The notes beneath the pieces were generated by a model, which had not been told where the DNA came from, searched no databases, and saw only the letters and a list, made by a program, of their open reading frames with translations. A stretch of DNA of 35,859 nt from a virus: the IMG/VR virus record IMGVR_UViG_3300043775_000034, positions 1-35,859 of that record; one strand, 5' to 3'. Shown piece after piece: positions 28,982 through 35,859 of the stretch (position 1 is the first letter of the stretch; every line of letters starts with the position of its first letter). Made by a program: the position numbers and the translations under genes.

Positions 28982-29752
28982 ATGGCTGAATACACAGGCC
29001 CATTATTGGATGCGCCCGCCGCGCCTATTGCGCCCGCCGCAAAGCCCAAGCAAAAGTCTTATGTGCCTTTGCAACAAGTTATGCCAAATGCTCCACCAGC
29101 GGCCTCACAAGCCGCAGCAATTCAACCATTAAATGCTCAATTGCCTGAGCTTGTCCCAAGTCCGCCGCCAGCGGGTTTAACGCCAAAAGCGCGTAACGAA
29201 TTTATTGCAAATGAAGCAAACCGCATTGCAGCAGAAAGAATAAAGCGTTCTACGGAAAATAAAAAACCTCTGACAGAAACACAAAGCAATGCAACTGCTT
29301 TTGGCATGAGGATGCAAGATGCAAACCAAATCTTAAATGCATTGGAAGATAAAGGCGTTACAGATACTGGAATTATTCGTTCTGCCGTGTCAGGAACTGC
29401 TGGGTTAGCCCCATTTATTGGAGAAAAATTAGAAGAAAAAACTTCAGGGGCAATGAATGCGTTGCCGGGTTTTTTGGGTGGCCCAAGCCCTGAACAACAA
29501 CAAGTTGAGCAAGCTAGAAGAAATTTTGTTACCGCAAATTTAAGAAAAGAATCAGGCGCATCAATTTCTCCAGCAGAATTTGCAACTGAAGAAAAGAAAT
29601 ATTTTCCTCAAATAGGAGATGCTCCTCCTGTGATTAAGCAAAAAAGAGAGGCAAGAGAGCTTGCAATTCGAGCAATGAACATTCAATCAGGAAATAATAT
29701 ACCTAACCTAAATTCTTCAAACAATGATCCATTAGGTTTAAGGAAAAAATAA
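28982..29752 (+). CDS. Probable virion ejection/internal protein 2, 256 aa
   Basis: Pro/Ala-rich start (LLDAPAAPIAPAAKPKQ), then a helical core ending FVTANLRKESGASISPAEFA and EEKKYFPQIGDAPPVIKQKR, a C-terminal pattern that recurs in podovirus internal proteins. AT-richer than neighbours. ATG follows the previous TAA directly; the TAATG junction with the next gene shows coupling. Likely ejected into the periplasm or forms part of the conduit. Confidence 0.68.
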   Translation: MAEYTGPLLDAPAAPIAPAAKPKQKSYVPLQQVMPNAPPAASQAAAIQPLNAQLPELVPSPPPAGLTPKARNEFIANEANRIAAERIKRSTENKKPLTETQSNATAFGMRMQDANQILNALEDKGVTDTGIIRSAVSGTAGLAPFIGEKLEEKTSGAMNALPGFLGGPSPEQQQVEQARRNFVTANLRKESGASISPAEFATEEKKYFPQIGDAPPVIKQKREARELAIRAMNIQSGNNIPNLNSSNNDPLGLRKK

Positions 29753-31560
29753 TGGCAACACTTGTTGAATTTCGAGCACAGAATCCAGCATATAACGATA
29801 TGCCAGATGCGGCGCTGGCTGATGCCTTGCATTCAAAGTTTTATTCTGACATTCCAAAGCCGCTGTTTTACAAGCAATTGGGCATTACAAGCGCACAGAT
29901 ACCGGGTGCGGAAAAATCTACAACCCTGCCGCCTAAGCCTGTGTCCATGCAAGACCGCATCATGGGCGCAATTGAAACCCCTGCAATCGTAGCTGGTGAA
30001 GTCGGGCGCATGGTGGCTACACCCTTGGCTAAGATGTTTGGCGAGGCATATGGCGGCTATGGAACGCCGCAAGGCAAAGAAATGGGGCAACAAGCTGCCC
30101 AAGTAACTAGCCAACAGTTTTATCAGCCCCGCACAGAAACAGGGCCGAATATTGTCAATCAGATAGGCAAGGCTTTGGCTGTTTTACCGCCAACCTATGG
30201 GGCAATAGGCAATAAATTATCTGTTTTAACGCCTGCCGCTGTAAGTCAAACTCGGGCAATGGTTACGCCTGCGGCAACAAGCACCCAACAACGCATGGCG
30301 GCGCTTTTACAGCCCCAAAAACAACAAATGATAGGTGGTGGTGCAGCATCAACTGATGAGGCTATATTGCGCCAACAAAGGGCTTTGGAACAAAAGATTC
30401 CTTTGACCAAGGGTGAGCAATTACAAGACTTTAGTCTTTTAAAGCGTGAATCTGACTTGCCTAAAGAAAACCCAGAATTGGCAAAAGGTTTGATTGAATT
30501 CAAGCAAGGTCAGAAACAAAGCATTTTGAAACGGTTTGAAGAATTGTCAGAAAAGACTGGCGCTCAATACGCTGATCCAACTGCATACCGAAAAATTGGC
30601 GCTTTGGTTGACAATGAAATGGTCAAGCAATTTGATGCCAAAAATCTTAAGGTAGATAACGCTTATCAAGCGGCTAGAGATGCTGGCGAAACCAAACAAG
30701 TGGTTGACACTACAAAACTTGATCAATGGCTTGAAACTAATGCAGGCAAAGCTATTTCTGTTCCTGAAATTAAATCAATCAAAGCAGATTTGGCTGCATT
30801 GAAAAAAATCAAAAATGGTCAATTAACCATTGACGATGTTGAGGAGTTGTATAAGTCTGCGGGTCAATTGGGTGAGCCGGGCAAGCCATCAGGTTTGTTT
30901 ATGAAACAAGTTAAAGACGTTATTAACGACATGACCGAGGGCGCAGGTGGTGACTTATACCGAGCTGCTAGAACGCAACGCAAAGAGCTTGCAAATGACT
31001 TTGAAAACACTTACCGAGTGGCTAAATTGCTTGGCACAAAAGGCGGCTATAAAGACCGCGCTGTGGCTTTGGACGATGTGTTTTCTCACGTTGTCTTGGA
31101 TGGCAGTTTGGAAGAAATGCGAACAGTCACCAAATTGCTGAAAAAAGGTGGCCCAGATGGGCAACAAGCATATGCTGAATTGCAAGGCCAAACTGTTCAA
31201 TATCTCAAAGACCAGCTTACTAAGAACGCAAGTGGTCAGTTATCATTTGCCAAGCTAAAAACAGCAATCGACACGTTGGATCGGGAAGAAAAACTTGCTT
31301 ATATGTTTGGCAAGCAAGGTCGCCAGACATTGATGGATGTGAGAGACACCATACAAGATGCTTTGATCAAGCCAGAGGGTGCGGTTAATTACTCAAACAC
31401 TGGCAGCGTGGTGGCAAGATTGTTGGACAAAATGGCAGCGATTAGATTCCCATTGGCAAAATCTGCATCTGATGTTGTTAAAAATCGAGAAATCACCAAA
31501 CAAGTGGAAGAATCTACAAAATACAATGCACTTGCTGATGCTTTGAAAGGTAAAAAATGA
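29752..31560 (+). CDS. Probable virion ejection/internal protein 3, 602 aa
   Basis: The start MATLVEFRAQNPAYNDMPDA and LADALHSKFYSDIPKPLFYK is the usual N-terminal unit of large internal proteins of this phage type. Long helical region with NELAKGLIEFKQGQKQSIL-like repeats of charge and a Lys-rich C-terminus; no lytic transglycosylase motif is visible. It ends with an ATGA overlap with the fiber gene. Confidence 0.68.
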   Translation: MATLVEFRAQNPAYNDMPDAALADALHSKFYSDIPKPLFYKQLGITSAQIPGAEKSTTLPPKPVSMQDRIMGAIETPAIVAGEVGRMVATPLAKMFGEAYGGYGTPQGKEMGQQAAQVTSQQFYQPRTETGPNIVNQIGKALAVLPPTYGAIGNKLSVLTPAAVSQTRAMVTPAATSTQQRMAALLQPQKQQMIGGGAASTDEAILRQQRALEQKIPLTKGEQLQDFSLLKRESDLPKENPELAKGLIEFKQGQKQSILKRFEELSEKTGAQYADPTAYRKIGALVDNEMVKQFDAKNLKVDNAYQAARDAGETKQVVDTTKLDQWLETNAGKAISVPEIKSIKADLAALKKIKNGQLTIDDVEELYKSAGQLGEPGKPSGLFMKQVKDVINDMTEGAGGDLYRAARTQRKELANDFENTYRVAKLLGTKGGYKDRAVALDDVFSHVVLDGSLEEMRTVTKLLKKGGPDGQQAYAELQGQTVQYLKDQLTKNASGQLSFAKLKTAIDTLDREEKLAYMFGKQGRQTLMDVRDTIQDALIKPEGAVNYSNTGSVVARLLDKMAAIRFPLAKSASDVVKNREITKQVEESTKYNALADALKGKK

Positions 31561-32510
31561 GTTACAACGGTAGCGGCACATTCCAAATAAACACTTCTGG
31601 GCAACCAGTAGTTGCAGGCACGGTCATATCCTCGACTGCCTTTAACGCCCTCACAGCGGACTTGGCGACAGGTCTGTCCACGGCTATCACAAAGGACGGT
31701 CAGACCACTACAACGGCTCGCATACCGTTTGCCGCAGGTATTTCCTCCACATTGACCACAGACTCATCTAGCACCACCACAGGGTCGATTATTACGGCGG
31801 GTGGTGTGGGTATAGCTAAAGCGCTGTATGTGGGTACAACATCGAATTTTGCGGGTGCGGCGACCTTTGGCTCTACCATCACTTATGGCGGCGTGACTTT
31901 AAGCGCTGCGGTGACCGGCACGGGCAAGATGGTCTTGGACACTAGCCCCACATTGGTGACACCAGTTTTAGGTGTGGCAACGGCTACAAGCATCAATAAA
32001 TTAACTTTGACAGCGCCAGCCACATCAGCAACTTTAACGGTGGCTGACGGGGCTAGTTTGGTTACATCAGGCGCATATTCTTTGACGCTGACTACAACTG
32101 CATTAACTAACGTCACTTTGCCCACCACAGGCACTTTGGCGACTTTGGCGGGTGCTGAAGCGCTTACCAATAAGACGCTGACAAATCCAACAGTTACCAA
32201 TTATGTGGAAACTTTGTACGCCATTGGCAACAGTTCCACAGCAGTCACCATTGACCTTGCCAACGGCACTGTGCAGACCGTGACCATGACAGGTAATTGC
32301 ACATTCACCATGCCCACAGCTACCGCAGGCAAGTCATTCATTCTGATTGTCAGCTCAGGCGCTGGATCGTTTGCTGGCACGTTTACAAGCGTTAAATGGC
32401 CTAGCGCAACAGCACCCACACTGACCACCACAGCAAGCAGATGGGACATCCTGACTTTTGTTGCTGATGGTACAAACTGGTACGGTAACTCAGCACAGGC
32501 ATACGCATAA
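31557..32510 (+). CDS. Tail fiber-type protein, Thr/Ser-rich beta repeat
   Basis: 317 residues. MSYNGSGTFQINTSGQPVVA start, followed by many Thr/Ala/Gly-rich short strands (SSTLTTDSSSTTTGSIIT, LTNKTLTNPTVTNYVET) and an ending with FILIVSSGAGSFAGTF and WDILTFVADGTNWYGN, typical of fiber shafts with a small C-terminal knob. It overlaps the next fiber gene by one base (TAATG). Likely a proximal fiber. Confidence 0.8.
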   Translation: MSYNGSGTFQINTSGQPVVAGTVISSTAFNALTADLATGLSTAITKDGQTTTTARIPFAAGISSTLTTDSSSTTTGSIITAGGVGIAKALYVGTTSNFAGAATFGSTITYGGVTLSAAVTGTGKMVLDTSPTLVTPVLGVATATSINKLTLTAPATSATLTVADGASLVTSGAYSLTLTTTALTNVTLPTTGTLATLAGAEALTNKTLTNPTVTNYVETLYAIGNSSTAVTIDLANGTVQTVTMTGNCTFTMPTATAGKSFILIVSSGAGSFAGTFTSVKWPSATAPTLTTTASRWDILTFVADGTNWYGNSAQAYA

Positions 32511-34921
32511 TGTTTGCATCCAAAGACATCTTTTTAAAGTCAAGCGGTGGGGCTTATCAGATTAGCCGTAGTGTGCGTCTTCGTGCGAGTGCGACTGCGT
32601 ATTTCAATCGGACACCTGCAAGCGCAACCAATCGTCAAATATGGACATGGAGCGCATGGACAAAATTGGGTTCTAAGATTGGGGCCGCTGATGCTTGTAT
32701 GTTCAATGGAGGCGCAACTAGCAATGATAGAACAGCAGTAGCTTTTGCATCGAATGATAGGCTTCATGTTTACAACGCCACTGGCGGCTCAATAAATGCT
32801 CAACTAATTTCAACTGCCAAATACCGTGACCCATCGGCTTGGTATCACATTGTTGTAGCTGTTGACACAACACAAGCCACTTCATCTAATAGAATTAAAA
32901 TATATGTAAATGGAATACAACTAACTGCTTTTGATGTTGCAACTTACCCATCACAAAATTTAAACACTAGCGTCAACAACAACGTATCTCATACCATAAA
33001 TACCAACCCGTCAAATGAATATTGGGATGGCTACCTAACCGAAATCAACTTCATTGACGGTCAATCCCTAACACCATCATCCTTTGGCGAAACCAATGCT
33101 GTCACTGGTGTATGGCAACCAAAGAAATATGCTGGCACATACGGCACAAATGGCTTCTATCTGAACTTTAGCGACAACTCAGGAGCAACAGCGACTACCA
33201 TTGGCAAGGACTACAGCGGCAACGGCAACAACTGGACACCGAACAACATCAGCGTGACTGCTGGTGCAACATACGACTCCATGCTGGATGTGCCTACGCC
33301 TTATGCTGATGGTGGCAATGGGCGGGGGAACTATTGCGTGTTGAATCCGTTGGCTAGCAGCACTATATACACAATATCTAAAGCTAATCTACAAGTAAGT
33401 GGGGCGGCTACATCATCCGCTACACATTATTGTCACGGCACTTTACCTGTATCTACTGGTAAATGGTATTTTGAAGTAACTCCAACAGATGTTGGTGGTG
33501 GCCCAAACATATACGTTGGAGTTAAGTTACCAAACACCTCTGTAAACAATGTAGGCGCAATTAATACTATACAAAATGGTTATGGTTATGGTGGTGATGG
33601 AACTAAAATAAGTTCTGGCGTAGTGGCATATGGGGCTACTTACACTAACAACGATGTAGTTGGTGTTGCTCTTAATTTAGACGCAGGAACAATTGTTTTT
33701 TATAAAAATAACGTGTCTCAAGGAACAGCATTTACAGGATTAACTGGAGAGTTTGTTCCAGTTATAGCTATGTCTGTTGGTGGTACTGCTAGAACTATTG
33801 CGGCTGAAGCTAACTTTGGTCAACGCCCATTCACCTACACACCACCCACAGGCTTTGTTGCACTGAACACGCAGAATCTGCCTACGCCTACGATTAGCAA
33901 TGGTGCTAGTTACATGGCGGCTACTACTTACACAGGCACAGGGTCAGCTTTATCTGTAAGCAACGCAGTCAATGGTATTTCATTCCAGCCTGATTTTGTG
34001 TGGACAAAACCAAGAAGCACCGCTGTTGGTCACACACTGTTTGATAGTTTGCGAGGCGTTACAAAGTATTTGCAATCAAATACCACTGGGGCAGAGGGAA
34101 CAGCTGCAACAAGTTTGACTGCGTTTAACAGCGACGGATTCACCGTAAATTCTGATACCAGCACAGGCGCAAATGGTGTTACCTACATCGGCTGGCAATG
34201 GAACGCTGGCGGCTCAACTGTAACCAACACCAGCGGGACAATCTCAGCACAAGTAAGAGCAAACCCCACTGCTGGCTTTAGCGTGGTGACTTATACAGGT
34301 AATGGTACTTCTGGTGCTACTGTGGGTCATGGCTTGGGTGTTGCTCCTGCGATGATGATTGTGAAGAACCGATCCAGCGGCACAGAGCCGTGGCGCATTT
34401 ATCACAAGAACATGGCTGCTTCTCCAGCAACGGTGGCAATGAATTTTGATACTGGCGCAGCGAGTGCTTCATCAACACGATGGAATAACACAGCGCCAAC
34501 TTCGTCTGTGTTTACGGTTGGAAATGATGCGTCTGTTAATGCAAACACAAATAACTACGTTGCCTACCTATTCGCCGCAGTAGCTGGATACTCTGCATTT
34601 GGTAGCTACACAGGCAATGGTTCTGCTGATGGGCCGTTTGTGTACACAGGTTTTAGGCCAAGATTTGTGATGTTTAAAAAATCATCAGCCGCAGAAGATT
34701 GGGTAATTTTTGATACTACAAGAAATGCATCTAATCTCACCAACTTACAGCTTTATCCTAATTTGTCAGCAGTAGAAGCTACTGGTGTGACTGGTGTTAT
34801 AGACATCTTATCTAATGGATTTAAAATTAGAGGAACTTCTGATGCCCTAAACACTAATGGTGGCACATACATATTTATGGCTGTAGCAGAAAACCCATTC
34901 AAACTTTCTCTTGCGAGGTAA
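32510..34921 (+). CDS. Large modular tail fiber: LamG-like, SPRY-like, DUF7483-like repeats
   Basis: 803 residues. Residues about 25-205 look like a concanavalin/LamG fold (WSAWTKLGSKIGAADACMF, AWYHIVVAVDTTQATSSNRI, IKIYVNGIQL). About 315-440 resembles a SPRY domain (GKWYFEVTPTDVGGGPN, VVGVALNLDAGTIVFYKNN). From about 472 three related units begin with YTGxG (about 472, 594, 698), each followed by a PxFVxxK-type strand, as in DUF7483-type fiber ends. The same 3' end is present with strain differences at 2-442. Probable receptor-binding protein. Confidence 0.82.
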   Translation: MFASKDIFLKSSGGAYQISRSVRLRASATAYFNRTPASATNRQIWTWSAWTKLGSKIGAADACMFNGGATSNDRTAVAFASNDRLHVYNATGGSINAQLISTAKYRDPSAWYHIVVAVDTTQATSSNRIKIYVNGIQLTAFDVATYPSQNLNTSVNNNVSHTINTNPSNEYWDGYLTEINFIDGQSLTPSSFGETNAVTGVWQPKKYAGTYGTNGFYLNFSDNSGATATTIGKDYSGNGNNWTPNNISVTAGATYDSMLDVPTPYADGGNGRGNYCVLNPLASSTIYTISKANLQVSGAATSSATHYCHGTLPVSTGKWYFEVTPTDVGGGPNIYVGVKLPNTSVNNVGAINTIQNGYGYGGDGTKISSGVVAYGATYTNNDVVGVALNLDAGTIVFYKNNVSQGTAFTGLTGEFVPVIAMSVGGTARTIAAEANFGQRPFTYTPPTGFVALNTQNLPTPTISNGASYMAATTYTGTGSALSVSNAVNGISFQPDFVWTKPRSTAVGHTLFDSLRGVTKYLQSNTTGAEGTAATSLTAFNSDGFTVNSDTSTGANGVTYIGWQWNAGGSTVTNTSGTISAQVRANPTAGFSVVTYTGNGTSGATVGHGLGVAPAMMIVKNRSSGTEPWRIYHKNMAASPATVAMNFDTGAASASSTRWNNTAPTSSVFTVGNDASVNANTNNYVAYLFAAVAGYSAFGSYTGNGSADGPFVYTGFRPRFVMFKKSSAAEDWVIFDTTRNASNLTNLQLYPNLSAVEATGVTGVIDILSNGFKIRGTSDALNTNGGTYIFMAVAENPFKLSLAR

Positions 34922-34924
34922 CTC

Positions 34925-35398
34925 ATGTTTTTACTTAACGGCAATCCACTCCCACTCGACACACCCTTTCAGATAGATGGCACAAGTTATCCAGCCAACT
35001 GGTTGCGCTTGACCTCTATTGAGGAAAAGAACGCTGTTGGCATCACAGAGGTGGCAGATGTGACTACCACATACGATGACAGATTTTTCTGGAACGTAGA
35101 TAACCCCAAGCAACTAGATGACCTCACTGTCACACCAGAAGAAGGTGACCCATACACACAGCATGGACTCAAACACCAGTGGATTGCACAGGTCAAAGAT
35201 ACCGCCAACAAATTGCTGGCTCAGTCTGACTGGATGGTGATTCGCAAGGTTGAGCGAAGTGTGGACATACCCGCTGACACTGCGACATACAGGGCGGCAG
35301 TGATTACTGAATGCACAAGGCTTGTAACTGCCATTGCTGGCGCTGCCGATGTACCTGCTTTGATTGCCGTTGTAACCGCACAAGGATGGCCCAAATGA
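34925..35398 (+). CDS. Tail fiber assembly-like protein (right copy)
   Basis: 157 residues, same length and frame as 446-919, with GAGG before the ATG. About 22 residues differ (for example DDLTVTPEEGD against EDITVTPDQGD and AIAGAADV against AIQGCADV), spread over the whole protein with most codon changes at third positions. This is the version that goes with the complete fiber gene upstream. Confidence 0.6.
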   Translation: MFLLNGNPLPLDTPFQIDGTSYPANWLRLTSIEEKNAVGITEVADVTTTYDDRFFWNVDNPKQLDDLTVTPEEGDPYTQHGLKHQWIAQVKDTANKLLAQSDWMVIRKVERSVDIPADTATYRAAVITECTRLVTAIAGAADVPALIAVVTAQGWPK

Positions 35399-35550
35399 CA
35401 CCCGTTGAAGCACGACTAGACACGCACGAAACTGTTTGTGAGTTTCGTTACCAAAGCATCAACGCCCGTTTAAAGCGCATTGAGCAGATATTGATAGGGT
35501 CATGTGCCGCCATCATTGGTATGCTGATGACGCTTGTTTTAAAGCTCTAG
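35395..35550 (+). CDS. XhlA-like small membrane protein (right copy)
   Basis: 51 residues, ATGA overlap with the previous gene. The first half differs slightly from the left copy (THETVCEFRYQSINARLK) whereas the membrane helix and the TAG are identical at the nucleotide level. An upstream in-frame opening at 35311 is only the neighbouring gene read in another frame. Confidence 0.65.
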   Translation: MTPVEARLDTHETVCEFRYQSINARLKRIEQILIGSCAAIIGMLMTLVLKL

Positions 35551-35559
35551 GAACGTGAA

Positions 35560-35859
35560 ATCGAGCCGATCACGCTGGCGCTCGCTGCAATAGCTGGAAT
35601 CAAGCAGGGCGTGGCTCTGTACAAGGATGCCAAAGCTGCGGGTACAGACCTTTACAAGATTACCAAAGAAATCTCTGGATTCATTGGGCAATTCTTTGAC
35701 GCACATGAAGAAGTCAAAAAGGACGTTAAGCGGCAAGAACTTGACCCGCCCAAAACCAAATCAATGAAAGCACAGGCACTAGAAAATGTGTTTCACCAGA
35801 TTGAATTAGAGCGCCAGTCAGTAGAATTGCGTGAGTTTTTGATCTACCACACAGACCCA
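35560..35859 (+). CDS. Coil/membrane lysis-region protein, 3'-truncated by contig end
   Basis: Same as the gene at 1081-1611, cut at codon 100 by the end of the window. Begins with the ATC candidate at 35560, again with AGGAA six bases upstream and no ATG, GTG or TTG before the GTG at 35611. Differences from the left copy before that GTG are silent. Confidence 0.6.
   Translation, partial: MEPITLALAAIAGIKQGVALYKDAKAAGTDLYKITKEISGFIGQFFDAHEEVKKDVKRQELDPPKTKSMKAQALENVFHQIELERQSVELREFLIYHTDP

Larger units (their letters stand above)
34480..35859. repeat. Right copy of imperfect terminal overlap (pairs with 1-1380)
   Basis: Identical to 1-1380 for its first 126 and last 127 bases and about 12% different between. 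It covers the fiber C-terminus, the assembly-like gene, the XhlA-like gene and the start of the coil protein. Read with the left copy, it shows the map is circular and that two strain versions of this locus were joined. Confidence 0.93.

Noticed and set aside
32201-32449. Val-rich minus frames in the fiber genes
   Set aside because: Shadow of Thr/Ala-rich fiber repeats; no start signals.
1-35859. tRNA genes, integrase, attachment sites, insertion sequences
   Set aside because: I found no cloverleaf, recombinase motif or transposase pattern that I could support by eye; a dedicated tRNA search would be needed to exclude a tRNA.

Overview
The window is essentially one complete genome of a short-tailed (podovirus-like) tailed phage, about 34.5 kb per unit, written as a linear contig. 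Bases 1-1380 and 34480-35859 are the same region in the same order without indels but differ at roughly 130 positions, so the two ends overlap and the map is circular or circularly permuted. The morphogenesis genes follow a P22-like logic: terminase small and large subunits, a long portal, scaffold, coat protein, gp4-like adaptor, gp10-like tail hub, needle/fiber proteins and three probable ejection proteins. No integrase and no CI-type repressor were recognised; a small Cro-like helix-turn-helix protein is present. Gene style (ERF, YqaJ exonuclease, NinB, YbcO-like nuclease, M15 endolysin, GTA-type holin) and moderate GC suggest a Gram-negative, possibly freshwater betaproteobacterial host. 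That host guess is inference only.

Layout. Bases 1-2613 (+): end of the tail fiber gene, a fiber-assembly-like protein, then a lysis block (XhlA-like membrane protein, two more single-membrane-segment proteins, 3TM holin, M15 peptidase). Bases 2610-6407 (-): a tightly overlapping leftward operon of small early genes with the recombination set (ERF annealing protein, YqaJ exonuclease, a mini protein with an SSB-like tail), a lipoprotein and tiny membrane proteins. Bases 6408-6552: divergent control region with a perfect inverted repeat. Bases 6553-8886 (+): Cro-like protein, a secreted Cys-rich peptide, a strong promoter followed by a highly structured, pseudoknot-capable RNA region, then a replication-type protein, a PD-(D/E)XK nuclease, NinB and an HNH nuclease, closed by a near-perfect intrinsic terminator. 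Bases 9058-11640 (+): ferritin-like DUF5856-type protein, a glycosyltransferase and a large unknown protein, with one small antisense gene at the end. Bases 11832-20255 (+): packaging and capsid genes, ending in a second terminator. Bases 20295-23091 (+): a glycan-type cassette (MptE/DUF115-glycosyltransferase fusion, SAM methyltransferase, second MptE-like protein) inserted between capsid and tail-adaptor genes. Bases 23088-34921 (+): adaptor, hub, acetyltransferase, needle with an S74-type C-terminus, ejection proteins and fibers. From 34925 the sequence repeats the left end.

Most interesting items: the structured RNA at 6888-7283; the glycan cassette whose first ribosome-binding site lies inside a terminator stem; a lysis gene that seems to lack any ATG/GTG/TTG start at its true 5' end and may start at AUC; and the divergent ends, whose flanking identical stretches are 126 and 127 bases, the mark expected from a k=127 assembly graph passing twice through a strain-variation bubble.
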